From JBQLZQ01 sp052168355 (GTDB taxonomy: Bacteria; Pseudomonadota; Alphaproteobacteria; DSM-16000; Inquilinaceae), in contig JBQLZQ010000085.1 of assembly GCA_052168355.1 (NCBI GenBank), positions 86,074 to 150,073 on the forward strand: a DNA stretch of 64,000 nt, in the 5' to 3' direction. Numbering within the stretch: the stretch's first letter is position 1; each line of letters starts with the position of its first letter. Shown in pieces: positions 47,487-55,990 of this stretch. A model generated the notes under the pieces. The model saw only the letters and a list, made by a program, of their open reading frames with translations, was not told the origin of the DNA and made no database searches. The position numbers and the translations under genes were made by a program.

Positions 47487-48052
47487 CCGGTGTTTCGCGT
47501 CGCGCCGCTCTGGCCGGGGCGGCCGGGCTGGCGGTCACCGCCGGGACATGGCCGCGTCGGCTTGCGGCGCGGGCCCTTCCGGAGGCGGCCGAGCCCAGGA
47601 CTTTGCGGCTCCACAACGTCCATACCGGCGAAAACTTCCACGACGCCTACCACAATGGCGAGGGGTATCTGGCCCGAACTCGCGCCGGCCTCGACCATTT
47701 CCTGCGCGATCATTGGACCGATGTGGTCCACCCCATCGATCCGCGTGTCTACGATCTGCTGTGGCGGCTGGACATGACCTATCTGCGGCGGCACGGGCGG
47801 CGGGTGACGATCAACATCCATTCCGCCTACCGGACGCCGGAGACCAACGAACGTCTGCGGTCCGAAGGCGCCGCGCAGAACAGCTTCCATATGGCCGGGC
47901 AGGCCATCGACATCTCGGTCCAGGGCTTTGGCGTCTATTTCCTCGGCGATATCGTTCAGGCGGTCGGCGCCGGCGGGGTCGGCATCTATTGGCGCAGCAA
48001 GTTCGCCCACCTCGACACCGGCCCCCGCCGCATTTGGTACCAGCGGATGTAA
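47483..48052 (+). CDS. DUF882/YcbK-type peptidase M15-like protein, Tat-exported
   Basis: A 189-residue exported protein. The N-terminus SRRAALAGAAGLAVTAG is a twin-arginine signal; mature part has the M15/D-Ala-D-Ala-peptidase-like pattern HSAYRTPETNERL near 112, SFHMAGQAIDI near 133 (zinc His and Asp) and KFAHLDTG near 175 (last His). A role in trimming peptidoglycan peptides is likely. GTG 47483 chosen as it opens the Tat signal; a TTG 18 bases upstream is also in frame. Confidence 0.83.
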   Translation: MTGVSRRAALAGAAGLAVTAGTWPRRLAARALPEAAEPRTLRLHNVHTGENFHDAYHNGEGYLARTRAGLDHFLRDHWTDVVHPIDPRVYDLLWRLDMTYLRRHGRRVTINIHSAYRTPETNERLRSEGAAQNSFHMAGQAIDISVQGFGVYFLGDIVQAVGAGGVGIYWRSKFAHLDTGPRRIWYQRM

Positions 48053-48090
48053 GGGCCAGTGGACGGGACCGCCCCACCGTCTGCCGTGGT

Positions 48091-48642
48091 TCAGTGGGTG
48101 CCGCCGTTGGCGATGGCCCAATGGTGCTTGCGGTGATGGTTCTGGCTTGCCATCAGCCCGTAGAAGCCAAGCGCGCGGATTTTCGCGCCGATGGCCGGAT
48201 CGTCGCTCGCGACCCCAAGGCGAACGCCGCCGGGTTCCTCCGTGACCGTTACGCGCCATCGGTCGTCCGCCGCCAACTCGGCGGCGTGGGCTGGAACCAT
48301 GCGGCGGACGGTCTCCATGGTCTCTCCCTCGCCCCACACGAGGATCGACAGTCCGCCCTCGATCTCCGATGTCTCGGCCGATGCATCGGTGACGAGGCGA
48401 TCCATGTCGATCAGGTGATCGCGCAACGCACCGATGGTAACCGTTCCCCAGGCGGTGTCCGGATCGGCCTCCAGCCTCTCGACCACCTCGGCGAGCGCGG
48501 CAAACGCGCCTTGTCCGGGTTCGCTGAGGACGGGCTGCACCGGCGCGTCGACCGGACCATGTGTGCCGGCTGAATGGTCTTGGGCCAAGGCTTGGCTCGC
48601 GGGAAGCAAAAGGGCGAGCGCGGCGGCACCAATTCGAAGCAT
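48091..48642 (-). CDS. Exported protein of unknown function
   Basis: Not recognised. A 183-residue protein with a clear signal peptide (about 1-20, LPASQALA then QDHSAGTHG). The mature part is acidic, with a helix-rich middle (GAFAALAEVVERLEAD) and a His-rich tail (NHHRKHHWA), which might bind metal. GGAG precedes the ATG. It is divergent from a Crp/Fnr regulator with a shared palindrome in the 75-bp spacer, so it is probably that regulator's target. Confidence 0.7.
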   Translation of the reverse strand: MLRIGAAALALLLPASQALAQDHSAGTHGPVDAPVQPVLSEPGQGAFAALAEVVERLEADPDTAWGTVTIGALRDHLIDMDRLVTDASAETSEIEGGLSILVWGEGETMETVRRMVPAHAAELAADDRWRVTVTEEPGGVRLGVASDDPAIGAKIRALGFYGLMASQNHHRKHHWAIANGGTH

Positions 48643-48705
48643 GGCGATCTCCGTTGGTTGTGGATTTGCGAAGACCCATCTTGCCCACGCCCTCGTCGAG
48701 ACCGC

Positions 48706-48719
48706 ATGATCCGGATCAT
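48706..48719. promoter_or_regulatory. Crp/Fnr-type palindrome at the regulator start
   Basis: ATGATCC-GGATCAT is a perfect 14-bp palindrome whose core TGAT-N4-ATCA matches the Fnr/Crp-family half-site arrangement. It lies between the exported-protein gene and the regulator, and touches the regulator's start codon, fitting autorepression and control of the divergent gene. Confidence 0.5.
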
Positions 48720-49242
48720 GTCCGATGACCATTGGACCGATATCTTCGCGGGGGCGGGACGGCGCGACATCGGTGCGGGCGAAGTCCTGTTCCGTCACGA
48801 GCAGCGCGTCCGCTCGATGCACCTGGTGCTGTCGGGCTCGGTCGATCTCGTCCGGCATCTGCCGCACGGCGTCACAGTGACGCTGCAACGGGCGCGGCCG
48901 GGCCGGGTGCTAGCCGAAGCCTCGCTGTTCGCCGATCGCTACCATTGCGACGCGGTCGCCACCGAGGCGTCCCGGATTGCCGTCCTGCCGGTGAAAGCCG
49001 CTTTCGATACACTTGCATCATCCGGCGCGCTGGCGCTCGGCTTCCTGCGTGACACAGCGCGCGAAGTGCAATACTTACGCTCGCGGGTCGAACTCTTGCG
49101 ACTAAAGCGCCTGAGCGATCGGCTGGACGCCTACCTCGCCCTTCATGGCCCGCCAGGGCCGGGCACCTGGCGCGACGTCGCATCCGAGATTGGGGTCACT
49201 CCCGAAGCGCTCTATCGGGAACTGGCTAAACGCCGTAGGTAG
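48718..49242 (+). CDS. Crp/Fnr-family transcriptional regulator
   Basis: A 174-residue, shorter than average Crp/Fnr protein. Cyclic-nucleotide-type beta barrel in about 10-110 (DIGAGEVLFRHEQRVRSMHLVLSG), dimer helix, and a C-terminal helix-turn-helix (WRDVASEIGVTPEALYREL) at about 148-166. The N-terminal Fe-S cysteines of Fnr are absent, so it is not a classic oxygen sensor. ATG 48718 or 48706 are both possible; neither has a good ribosome site. Confidence 0.82.
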   Translation: MSDDHWTDIFAGAGRRDIGAGEVLFRHEQRVRSMHLVLSGSVDLVRHLPHGVTVTLQRARPGRVLAEASLFADRYHCDAVATEASRIAVLPVKAAFDTLASSGALALGFLRDTAREVQYLRSRVELLRLKRLSDRLDAYLALHGPPGPGTWRDVASEIGVTPEALYRELAKRRR

Positions 49243-49299
49243 GGAACCGGTGGGTCCTGACAGTCGTCTCCAGGCGCCTGTCCAAGACCGGAGCAGACG

Positions 49300-49695
49300 C
49301 TAAAGCAGTTCGAACCCATCCAGGGCAGCGGCGCCTCGGTCAAAGGTGAGTGTTTTGTCGCACCCGGCCTCCAGGTTCGTTCTGCACAGATAGGCGACCG
49401 CGAAGTCGCATCGGCCGGACTCGTAGTGCCGTAGAGCGCTTCGCGCCGCGCTGGAATCTTCCACCCTCAACTCCTCCGTCCGCATCAGCCGGTCCAGGAC
49501 GACGGCGATCTGGCTTCTGTCGTAACCATAGGCGCGATCCAGGACCCAAACGATCTCACACAACACGATGCGGTTGATGAAGCCAGGACGGGTTGGCGTG
49601 CACTCCTTCTCGATCCACCGCCTGGCCGTCGCGGCTTGATCAGGCTGATCAACCGTCAGAAAACGGACGATCACATTGGTGTCCAATCCGATCAT
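49300..49695 (-). CDS. vapC: VapC-type PIN-domain toxin
   Basis: Mg-dependent RNase toxin, 131 residues. PIN acidic residues visible: Asp5 (GLDTNVIVRFL), Glu in LCEIVWVL near 46, Asp in RCDFAVAYL near 97 and Asp in TFDRGA near 118. ATG 49695 overlaps the antitoxin stop (ATGA), so antitoxin is made first. Confidence 0.92.
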   Translation of the reverse strand: MIGLDTNVIVRFLTVDQPDQAATARRWIEKECTPTRPGFINRIVLCEIVWVLDRAYGYDRSQIAVVLDRLMRTEELRVEDSSAARSALRHYESGRCDFAVAYLCRTNLEAGCDKTLTFDRGAAALDGFELL

Positions 49696-49952
49696 CGCTT
49701 GCGCGGTGCGCGGGACTGGGCTCCCTCCAGTACCGCGGATCGCATCCTCTCCAACGTCACTGGTTTCGCGGGTCTGGGAAGAGCGCCATAGAGGCTCGAT
49801 ATCGGCACGGTGATTGGCACAAGGGTGACTTTGCCGTCGTCCTCCACCACGAAATCCACCCGATCGCCAGGCTTAAGCTTCAGGCGATCGCGGATCGATT
49901 TGGGGATGGTGGTCTGCCCCTTGGATGTCAACGTCGACGGCATGGTCGTCAC
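49692..49952 (-). CDS. vapB: AbrB/MazE-fold antitoxin (VapB type)
   Basis: An 86-residue antitoxin with an N-terminal swapped-hairpin DNA-binding domain (TSKGQTTIPKSIRDRL, KPGDRVDFVVEDDGKV) and a basic C-terminal arm that would block the toxin. It would repress its own operon through the palindrome at 49978. ATG 49952 or 49943 are both possible. Confidence 0.9.
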   Translation of the reverse strand: MTTMPSTLTSKGQTTIPKSIRDRLKLKPGDRVDFVVEDDGKVTLVPITVPISSLYGALPRPAKPVTLERMRSAVLEGAQSRAPRKR

Positions 49953-49977
49953 CTTACGCCGGGAATATGTAATACTT

Positions 49978-49992
49978 TATAGTAATACTATA
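49978..49992. promoter_or_regulatory. Palindromic operator/promoter of vapBC
   Basis: TATAGTA-A-TACTATA is a perfect 15-bp palindrome 26 bases before the antitoxin start; GTAATAC is also repeated at 49969 and 49982. The AT-rich block likely holds the -10 box and the AbrB-type binding site. From here to 50245 nothing else is recognised. Confidence 0.55.
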
Positions 49993-50245
49993 GCAGAATC
50001 TCGGGGTTTTGCCAAATCGTGCCCTGGGTTGGACGCCTCGGATACGGCCAGGGCCTACTGCGCGGCGCGGTCAATGACGCCCCTGGATCCGCGATTGAGG
50101 GTGAGCCGCGCGCCGGCGAGACAAGCGGCTGGCAACCGATGCCGTCGAATGATCCTGTTGCGGGGGATGATCGGGTGCACCATTTTCAGGGAATATCGGG
50201 GTTGTCACCGCCCCCATGTCCCCAATCGGAAGGACACGTCGACCC

Positions 50246-51466
50246 ATGGCCGCATCTGCCTCCGCCAACGGCACCGTTCCCCGCGCGACCGATCTCATCG
50301 TCATCGTCGGGGCCGCCCGCACGCCCATCGGCGGGTTCCAGGGGGATCTGGCCGATGTCGCGGCCCCTTCCCTGGGCGCGACGGCGATCCGGGCGGCGCT
50401 GGACCGGGCTGGCGTGCCGGCGGACGATGTGGGGGAGGTGCTGATGGGGTGCGTGCTGCCGGCCGGTCTGGGTCAGGCGCCGGCGCGTCAGGCCGCGGTC
50501 GGGGCCGGCATTCCCGTGTCCGTGGGGGCCACCACCATCAACAAGATGTGCGGGTCGGGGATGAAGGCGGCGATGCTGGGGCACGATCTGATCGCCGCCG
50601 GGTCGGCCGCCATCGTCGTCGCCGGCGGACTGGAGAGCATGACCAACGCGCCCTACCTGCTGGACCGGGCCCGGGGCGGCTACCGCATGGGCCATGGCAA
50701 GGTGCTCGACCACATGTTCCTGGACGGTCTGGAGGATGCCTACGACAAGGGCCGGCTGATGGGCACTTTCGCCGAGAGCTGCGCCGAGCACTACCAGTTC
50801 ACGCGCGAGGCCCAGGACGATTATGCCCTGGAAAGCCTGGCCCGCGCGCGCAAGGCGGTCGAGGACGGGTCCTTCGTCCGGGAGATCGCCCCGGTGACGG
50901 CGGCCGGACGCAAGGGCGAGACGCTGGTCGACCGGGATGAGCAGCCGCGCAATGCCAAGCCGGACAAGATCCCGACCCTGCGGCCCGCCTTCCGCCCGGA
51001 CGGTACGGTGACGGCGGCCAATTCCAGCTCAATTTCCGACGGCGGCGCGGCCCTGGTGCTGATGCGGCGGTCGGAGGCGGAGCGGCGCGGGCTGACGCCG
51101 TTGGCCGCGATCCGCGGTCACGCCACCCACGCCCAGGCGCCGGAATGGTTCACCACGGCCCCCATCGGCGCGGTCACGAGCCTGCTGGACAAGACCGGCT
51201 GGACCGCCGCCGGTGTCGATCTTTATGAAATCAACGAGGCGTTCGCGGTGGTGGCCATGGCCGCCATGCGCGATCTCGACCTGCCTCACGACAAGGTCAA
51301 CGTTCATGGCGGCGCCTGCGCGCTGGGCCACCCCATCGGCGCGTCGGGAGCGCGCATCCTGGTGACCCTGCTGGCGGCGTTGGAGAAACACGACCTTACC
51401 CGTGGCGTCGCCGCCTTGTGTATCGGCGGCGGCGAAGCGACCGCCGTGGCCGTCGAGCGGCTCTGA
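50246..51466 (+). CDS. Thiolase (acetyl-CoA C-acyltransferase)
   Basis: A 406-residue thiolase, likely acetoacetyl-CoA or short 3-ketoacyl-CoA thiolase. Nucleophile Cys102 in NKMCGSGMKA, His in ALGHPIGASGARI near 363 and second Cys in ALCIGGGEA near 393. Start at ATG 50246 behind GGAAGGA; ATG 50216 lacks a ribosome site. It could take the acetoacetyl-CoA arising from leucine breakdown to acetyl-CoA. Confidence 0.93.
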   Translation: MAASASANGTVPRATDLIVIVGAARTPIGGFQGDLADVAAPSLGATAIRAALDRAGVPADDVGEVLMGCVLPAGLGQAPARQAAVGAGIPVSVGATTINKMCGSGMKAAMLGHDLIAAGSAAIVVAGGLESMTNAPYLLDRARGGYRMGHGKVLDHMFLDGLEDAYDKGRLMGTFAESCAEHYQFTREAQDDYALESLARARKAVEDGSFVREIAPVTAAGRKGETLVDRDEQPRNAKPDKIPTLRPAFRPDGTVTAANSSSISDGGAALVLMRRSEAERRGLTPLAAIRGHATHAQAPEWFTTAPIGAVTSLLDKTGWTAAGVDLYEINEAFAVVAMAAMRDLDLPHDKVNVHGGACALGHPIGASGARILVTLLAALEKHDLTRGVAALCIGGGEATAVAVERL

Positions 51467-51497
51467 CGACACGCCGTCAAGTCAAGAGGACAGATCC

Positions 51498-51863
51498 ATG
51501 ATCCCGGCCATCGATCTCGCCGCCCGGTTCGACGCCCTGACCGACCATTGGTCGCCCAAGGTCGTCGGTCGCGTCAACGACCAGTTCATCAAGATCGCCA
51601 AGCTGAAGGGCGAATTCGTCTGGCACGCCCATGACGACGAGGACGAGATGTTCCTGGTCGTTAGGGGGCGGCTGCGCATCCAGTTCGAGGACGGCGAGAC
51701 AATGCTCGACGAGGGCCAGTGTCTGGTGGTGCCCAAGGGTGTCCGGCACAAACCGGTGGCCGACAAGGAATGCTGGGTGGTGCTGATCGAGACCGTGACC
51801 ACGGCTCATACGGGCGGTGAGCAGACACCGCTCACCCGCTCGATCGAAGATCAGTTGGCCTGA
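51498..51863 (+). CDS. Cupin-domain protein
   Basis: A 121-residue single cupin with metal-ligand pattern HAHDDEDEMFLVVRGRL near 43-60 and a second motif PKGVRHKPVA near 83. Might be a dioxygenase or isomerase; nothing more specific. Ribosome site AAGAGGA. Follows the thiolase by 31 bp and is probably in its operon. Confidence 0.85.
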   Translation: MIPAIDLAARFDALTDHWSPKVVGRVNDQFIKIAKLKGEFVWHAHDDEDEMFLVVRGRLRIQFEDGETMLDEGQCLVVPKGVRHKPVADKECWVVLIETVTTAHTGGEQTPLTRSIEDQLA

Positions 51864-51887
51864 CTGGACCCCGAAATCCGCCTGAAG

Positions 51888-52913
51888 TCAGCGAACCCGG
51901 ACCGGAACATACACCAGGGTTTCGTAGGTCTTGCCTGTCCAGCGATAGACCGCGTCACCATCGATGACGATATCGCGCATGCCGTTCTGGCTGGCCTCGC
52001 CCAGCGCCACGCTGTCGGCCACGATCTGGAAGATGGGCGTATAGTCGGCACCGCGCCTCTTCAGGATTTCGAACTGGCACCCCTCCGTCCCGCAAAATTG
52101 GGCGTCGTTCCAGAAGACCAGGATCTCCTGGGCATCGGGGCCGGCCCCCGCCGGTTCGTCGAGATCGACCAGGGCGATATCGAAAGGCGGGTTGGTATAG
52201 TCGATCCGCGCCGGCGCCACGGCATCGGCATAGAGCGTGTCGAGCGGGGCGATATAGGCGCGGGGCACGGTGCGCAGCCAGTCGAGATCGGGCGCCGGCG
52301 TCTGCACCGGAACGCGATCCGGCAAGGTGCCGCCGGTGGCCACCAGCACCTTGGCTTCAAGCGCCTCAAGGGTCTGAAGGGAGGCCGCGCCGGTCGCCGG
52401 AAGGCCCTCGGCCCGCTGGAAGCCGGTCAACGCCAGCCGGGTGCGCTGGCCGATCACGCCGTCGACGGCGCCGGCGTCGTATCCCAGCTTGTTCAAGGCG
52501 GCCTGGGTCCGCCGCCGAAGGTCGCGATCCAGTTGCGGGGTTTCGCCGACCTTGATGTAGATGCCGGCGATCTGCGCCTGCGGGCTGCAAAAAGCGCCGG
52601 GGCCGCCGGGCAGCTCCACCTCGGCGTTGGACGGGAAGAACCGCAGGGTCAGGGCGCCGCCGCCGTTCGCCGGGGTGTAGGTCAGCGCGTCCCCGTTCAG
52701 GGTGCCCGACCCGATAATGGCGCAGGTCTGAGCGCCTTTTTCGGTCGACATGGCGAAATAGGTCCGGTTGTCGGCGCTGGTTTCCACCTGCATCGACCCG
52801 ACCCAGCCCGGCGAGGCGTATTCGTAGGAGCCGTCGAAGGGACCCGCCGCAAAGCCTGGAGAGGCGAGAGCCAACCCGAAAAGGGCACCGAGCCCCAAAA
52901 CCGAAACGCGCAT
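51888..52913 (-). CDS. Exported protein with peptidoglycan-binding domain
   Basis: A 341-residue exported protein: signal peptide about 1-23, an unclassified beta-rich region to about 120, a peptidoglycan-binding (PG_binding_1) domain at about 128-185 (LNKLGYDAGAVDGVIGQRTRLAL) and a C-terminal region with paired Cys. Likely binds cell wall; enzymatic role not visible. Start at ATG 52913 with GGGGA eight bases ahead; ATG 52928 is an alternative. Confidence 0.75.
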   Translation of the reverse strand: MRVSVLGLGALFGLALASPGFAAGPFDGSYEYASPGWVGSMQVETSADNRTYFAMSTEKGAQTCAIIGSGTLNGDALTYTPANGGGALTLRFFPSNAEVELPGGPGAFCSPQAQIAGIYIKVGETPQLDRDLRRRTQAALNKLGYDAGAVDGVIGQRTRLALTGFQRAEGLPATGAASLQTLEALEAKVLVATGGTLPDRVPVQTPAPDLDWLRTVPRAYIAPLDTLYADAVAPARIDYTNPPFDIALVDLDEPAGAGPDAQEILVFWNDAQFCGTEGCQFEILKRRGADYTPIFQIVADSVALGEASQNGMRDIVIDGDAVYRWTGKTYETLVYVPVRVR

Positions 52914-52993
52914 GACATCATTCCCCATTTTCGAGGTTGGCGGCGGACACCGCCGCGACTACGACAATGCTAGAACGTAATTGGGAGGATTCC

Positions 52994-53380
52994 GTGGCAC
53001 GGCGTCTTGTCAGCAGCGGATCGGAGTTCGAGCGGATCGCCGGCTATTCCCGCGCCGTTGTCGACGGCGATACGGTCCATGTCTCGGGCACCACCGGGTT
53101 CGACTATGCCGCCGGCACCATCGCCGAGGGGCTGGCCGACCAAACACGACAGGCCTTCGCCAATATTTCGACGGCGCTGGAGGAGGCGGGTTTCGCCCTT
53201 CGTGACGTCGTGCGCGTCCGGTACTATCTTACCGATGCCGCCGAGGTCGAGGCGTTCTTTCCCTTGTGCGGGGCTGTCTTCGGCGATATCCGCCCGGCGG
53301 CAACCTGCATCATCTGCGGCCTGATCGATCCGCGCATGAAGGTCGAGATCGAGGTGACTGCCCGACGCCGCAAGACCTGA
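52994..53380 (+). CDS. Rid (YjgF/UK114)-family protein without the catalytic Arg
   Basis: A 128-residue stand-alone Rid protein (FERIAGYSRAVVDGDTVHVSG; VRYYLTDAAEVEAF). GTG 52994 is chosen over earlier ATGs because of an excellent GGGAGG site five bases ahead and because the family starts here. The usual PARS Arg is replaced (PAAT), like the Rid half of the fusion at 17162, so it belongs to the non-archetypal Rid groups and is probably not an imine deaminase of the RidA kind. Confidence 0.88.
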   Translation: MARRLVSSGSEFERIAGYSRAVVDGDTVHVSGTTGFDYAAGTIAEGLADQTRQAFANISTALEEAGFALRDVVRVRYYLTDAAEVEAFFPLCGAVFGDIRPAATCIICGLIDPRMKVEIEVTARRRKT

Positions 53381-53473
53381 CCGATGACCGGGAATTGGCG
53401 AGGGCGGTTTTGTGCCCTAGTTTGGCGGAGAGGCGTCGGATGCGTCGTCGCCACCGCATAACGGGAGATTTCC

Positions 53474-54157
53474 ATGCCGACAGCCCTGATCACGGGAACC
53501 AACCGCGGCATCGGCCTTGAGTTCGTGCGCCAGTACGCGGCCGACGGATGGACGGTGATCGCCGGGGTGCGCGACCCGGACAAGGCCGATGCCCTGGACG
53601 ATGTCGCGGGCGACGTCAGCGTCGCGTCGCTGGATGTGGCCGACCCGGCTTCGGTCGGCATCCTGGCGGCGCGGCTGGAGGGCGTGGGCATCGACCTGCT
53701 GATCAACAATGCCGGGGTCATGGGGCCGCGGCCGGTCGCCCTCGGGTCGCTGGATTATGGCGCGTGGCAGCAGGTGATGGCCGTCAACGCGCTGGCGCCG
53801 ATGCGGGTGGCGGAAGCGTTCCTGCCGCATCTGCGCGCCGGTTCCGGCCGCAGGATCGCGACGGTGAGCAGCCGCATGGGCAGCATCGGCGACAACTCCA
53901 GCGGCGGCAGCTATATCTACCGGTCGTCCAAGGCCGCCGTGAACGCGGCGATGAAAAGCCTGGCGCTGGACCTGGCCGGTGAGGATATCGCCGTGGTCAT
54001 CCTCCACCCGGGCTGGGTGCGGACCGACATGGGCGGTCCCAACGCCAGCGTCGCCATCCCCGACAGCGTGACCGGGATGCGGCGCGTCATCGACGGCTTG
54101 ACCCCGGCGACCACCGGCCGGTTCGTCAACTACGACGGCAGCGCCATTCCCTGGTAG
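53474..54157 (+). CDS. Short-chain dehydrogenase, C-factor-like
   Basis: A 227-residue SDR: cofactor loop TGTNRGIG at 7-14, NNAG near 78, catalytic YIYRSSK near 152-158 and tail GRFVNYDGSAIPW. Second CsgA-like SDR of the window (the other is at 18787, with the same tail pattern). GGGAGA precedes the ATG; 38 bp before an acyl-CoA dehydrogenase. Confidence 0.88.
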   Translation: MPTALITGTNRGIGLEFVRQYAADGWTVIAGVRDPDKADALDDVAGDVSVASLDVADPASVGILAARLEGVGIDLLINNAGVMGPRPVALGSLDYGAWQQVMAVNALAPMRVAEAFLPHLRAGSGRRIATVSSRMGSIGDNSSGGSYIYRSSKAAVNAAMKSLALDLAGEDIAVVILHPGWVRTDMGGPNASVAIPDSVTGMRRVIDGLTPATTGRFVNYDGSAIPW

Positions 54158-54195
54158 TCTGCCGCCACCGACTGTCCGACACGAAGGGGAAGCGC

Positions 54196-55341
54196 ATGCT
54201 GCTGACCGAGGACCAGACGATGATCCGCGACATGGCGCGGGACTTCGCGCGTGAACGCCTGGCACCCCATGCCGCCGAGTGGGACCGGACCTCGACCTTT
54301 CCGGCCGACGCGGTGGCGGAGATGGGGCGGCTTGGCCTGATGGGCGTCACCGTGCCGGAGGACTGGGACGGGGCGGGCGCCGACCACGTCGCCTACGCCC
54401 TGGCGGTGGAGGAGGTGGCGGCCGGCGACGGGTCGTGCTCGACAATCATGAGCGTCCACAATTCCGTCGCCTGCGCGCCCATCCTGCGCTACGGCTCGAC
54501 CGAGCAGAAGGAACGGTTCCTCAAGGCCCTGGCGCGCGGCGAGATGCTGGGCGCGTTCTGCCTGACCGAACCTCAGGCCGGATCGGACGCGTCGGCCCTG
54601 AAGACCCGGGCCAGGCTCGATGGCAATCATTGGGTGCTGAACGGCACCAAGCAGTTCACCACCAACGGCGAAAACGCCGACCTCGCCATCGTCTTTGCGG
54701 TAACCGATCCCGACGCCGGCAAGCGCGGCATCAGCGCCTTTATCGTGCCCACCGACACGCCGGGATATCAGGTCGCGCGGGTCGAAAAGAAGCTGGGCCT
54801 GCGGGCCTCCGACACCGCGCAGATCGTGTTCGACGAGTGCCGCCTGCCGGCCGATCTGATGTTGGGGGAGCCGGGCCAGGGCTATCGGATCGCTCTCTCC
54901 AACCTGGAGGGGGGGCGCATCGGCATCGGCGCCCAGGCCGTCGGCATGGCCCGCGCGGCCTACGAGGCGGCGGTGCTTTATGCCCGCGACCGGCAGGCCT
55001 TCGGCCAGCCGATCATGGCCCAGCAGGCGGTGGCGTTCCGCCTGGCCGACATGGCCACCCAGATCGCGGTCGCGCGCCAGATGGTGCTGCACGCCGCCGC
55101 CCTGCGCGATGCCGGACAGCCCTGTCTGCGCGAGGCGGCGATGGCCAAGCTGTTCGCCTCGGAGATGGCGGAAAAAGTGTGTTCCGACGCCATCCAGGTC
55201 CATGGCGGCTACGGCTATCTGAACGATTTCCCGGTGGAGCGGATCTATCGCGACGTCCGCATCTGCCAGATCTACGAAGGCACCAGCGATATTCAGCGCC
55301 TGATCATCGCTCGCGGCATCGCCGAGGAAGCGGCGGCCTAA
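54196..55341 (+). CDS. Acyl-CoA dehydrogenase, short/branched-chain type
   Basis: FAD enzyme of 381 residues acting on short or branched acyl-CoA. Segments FCLTEPQAGSDASAL near 120, FTTNGENADLAI near 152, and catalytic Glu in QIYEGTSDIQRL near 366, the standard position that separates it from ivd. Candidates are isobutyryl-, 2-methylbutyryl- or butyryl-CoA, the first steps after valine or isoleucine transamination. Ribosome site AAGGGGA. Confidence 0.9.
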   Translation: MLLTEDQTMIRDMARDFARERLAPHAAEWDRTSTFPADAVAEMGRLGLMGVTVPEDWDGAGADHVAYALAVEEVAAGDGSCSTIMSVHNSVACAPILRYGSTEQKERFLKALARGEMLGAFCLTEPQAGSDASALKTRARLDGNHWVLNGTKQFTTNGENADLAIVFAVTDPDAGKRGISAFIVPTDTPGYQVARVEKKLGLRASDTAQIVFDECRLPADLMLGEPGQGYRIALSNLEGGRIGIGAQAVGMARAAYEAAVLYARDRQAFGQPIMAQQAVAFRLADMATQIAVARQMVLHAAALRDAGQPCLREAAMAKLFASEMAEKVCSDAIQVHGGYGYLNDFPVERIYRDVRICQIYEGTSDIQRLIIARGIAEEAAA

Positions 55342-55386
55342 AACCCGTTTCAAGGCGCGCGTCGGGGCGGGCCGCGCGACCGCGCG

Positions 55387-55827
55387 TCAACCGACGAAGT
55401 CGTATTGGCCGCCGAGAAGCATGGTGACGGTCGTCTGGTTGTCCGAGAGCGGCAGAAGCAACCGTTCGAACCGCCTGTGCTTCCCTCGATCCATCACATA
55501 GTCGAAGATGTTGCACACAGGGCCCATGCTTTCCACCGCGGTATCGTAGTCCCGGTTGATTTCCCGGAAGTGGGCGTCGACGTCAAGCTGATCCAAATAC
55601 ATGTTTGTGTAATCGCGGCCATACACCGTCACCAACTCGGTACCGACCAGTCGAAATCGGTAGCGCCGGGGATTGTGCTCGACGTCGACGAGCTTTAGCC
55701 GCGGTAGCAGGGAAACCAATTCCGTGGGATCGATGTCCTTCCGTGCGGGCATGGGGCGATCGCCCCGTTTCTGCTCCCAATAGCGCAAGAGCGACCGCGC
55801 CAAATCGGTCCGTATTTCAATTGACAT
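55387..55827 (-). CDS. PAS_5-type PAS-domain protein
   Basis: A 146-residue protein that is nearly all one PAS fold, of the alphaproteobacterial PAS_5/DUF type (LLPRLKLVDVEHNPRRYRFR; LVGTELVTVYGRDYTNMYLD). No output domain. Likely a small sensor or adaptor. The gap upstream (55828-55990) is AT-rich but shows no clear signal. Confidence 0.82.
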   Translation of the reverse strand: MSIEIRTDLARSLLRYWEQKRGDRPMPARKDIDPTELVSLLPRLKLVDVEHNPRRYRFRLVGTELVTVYGRDYTNMYLDQLDVDAHFREINRDYDTAVESMGPVCNIFDYVMDRGKHRRFERLLLPLSDNQTTVTMLLGGQYDFVG

Positions 55828-55990
55828 CTAAGTATTTCTTCGACGCGAAAAAGTCAGCCGAACATATTTAAAAAACCTGAAAAGACAATGCCGGGATTGG
55901 GGCATCGGGCAAAGAATCATGACGTGCCGACCCTGACCGCCGGTCACGGGCGACCTTTTCGCAGGCACGCCGATCCTGTATGTCAGGTCC

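Noticed and set aside
48091..48642. Start further upstream giving a protein of about 265 residues
   Set aside because: The extension reads through the regulator gene on the other strand; the signal peptide and GGAG site fix the start at 48642.
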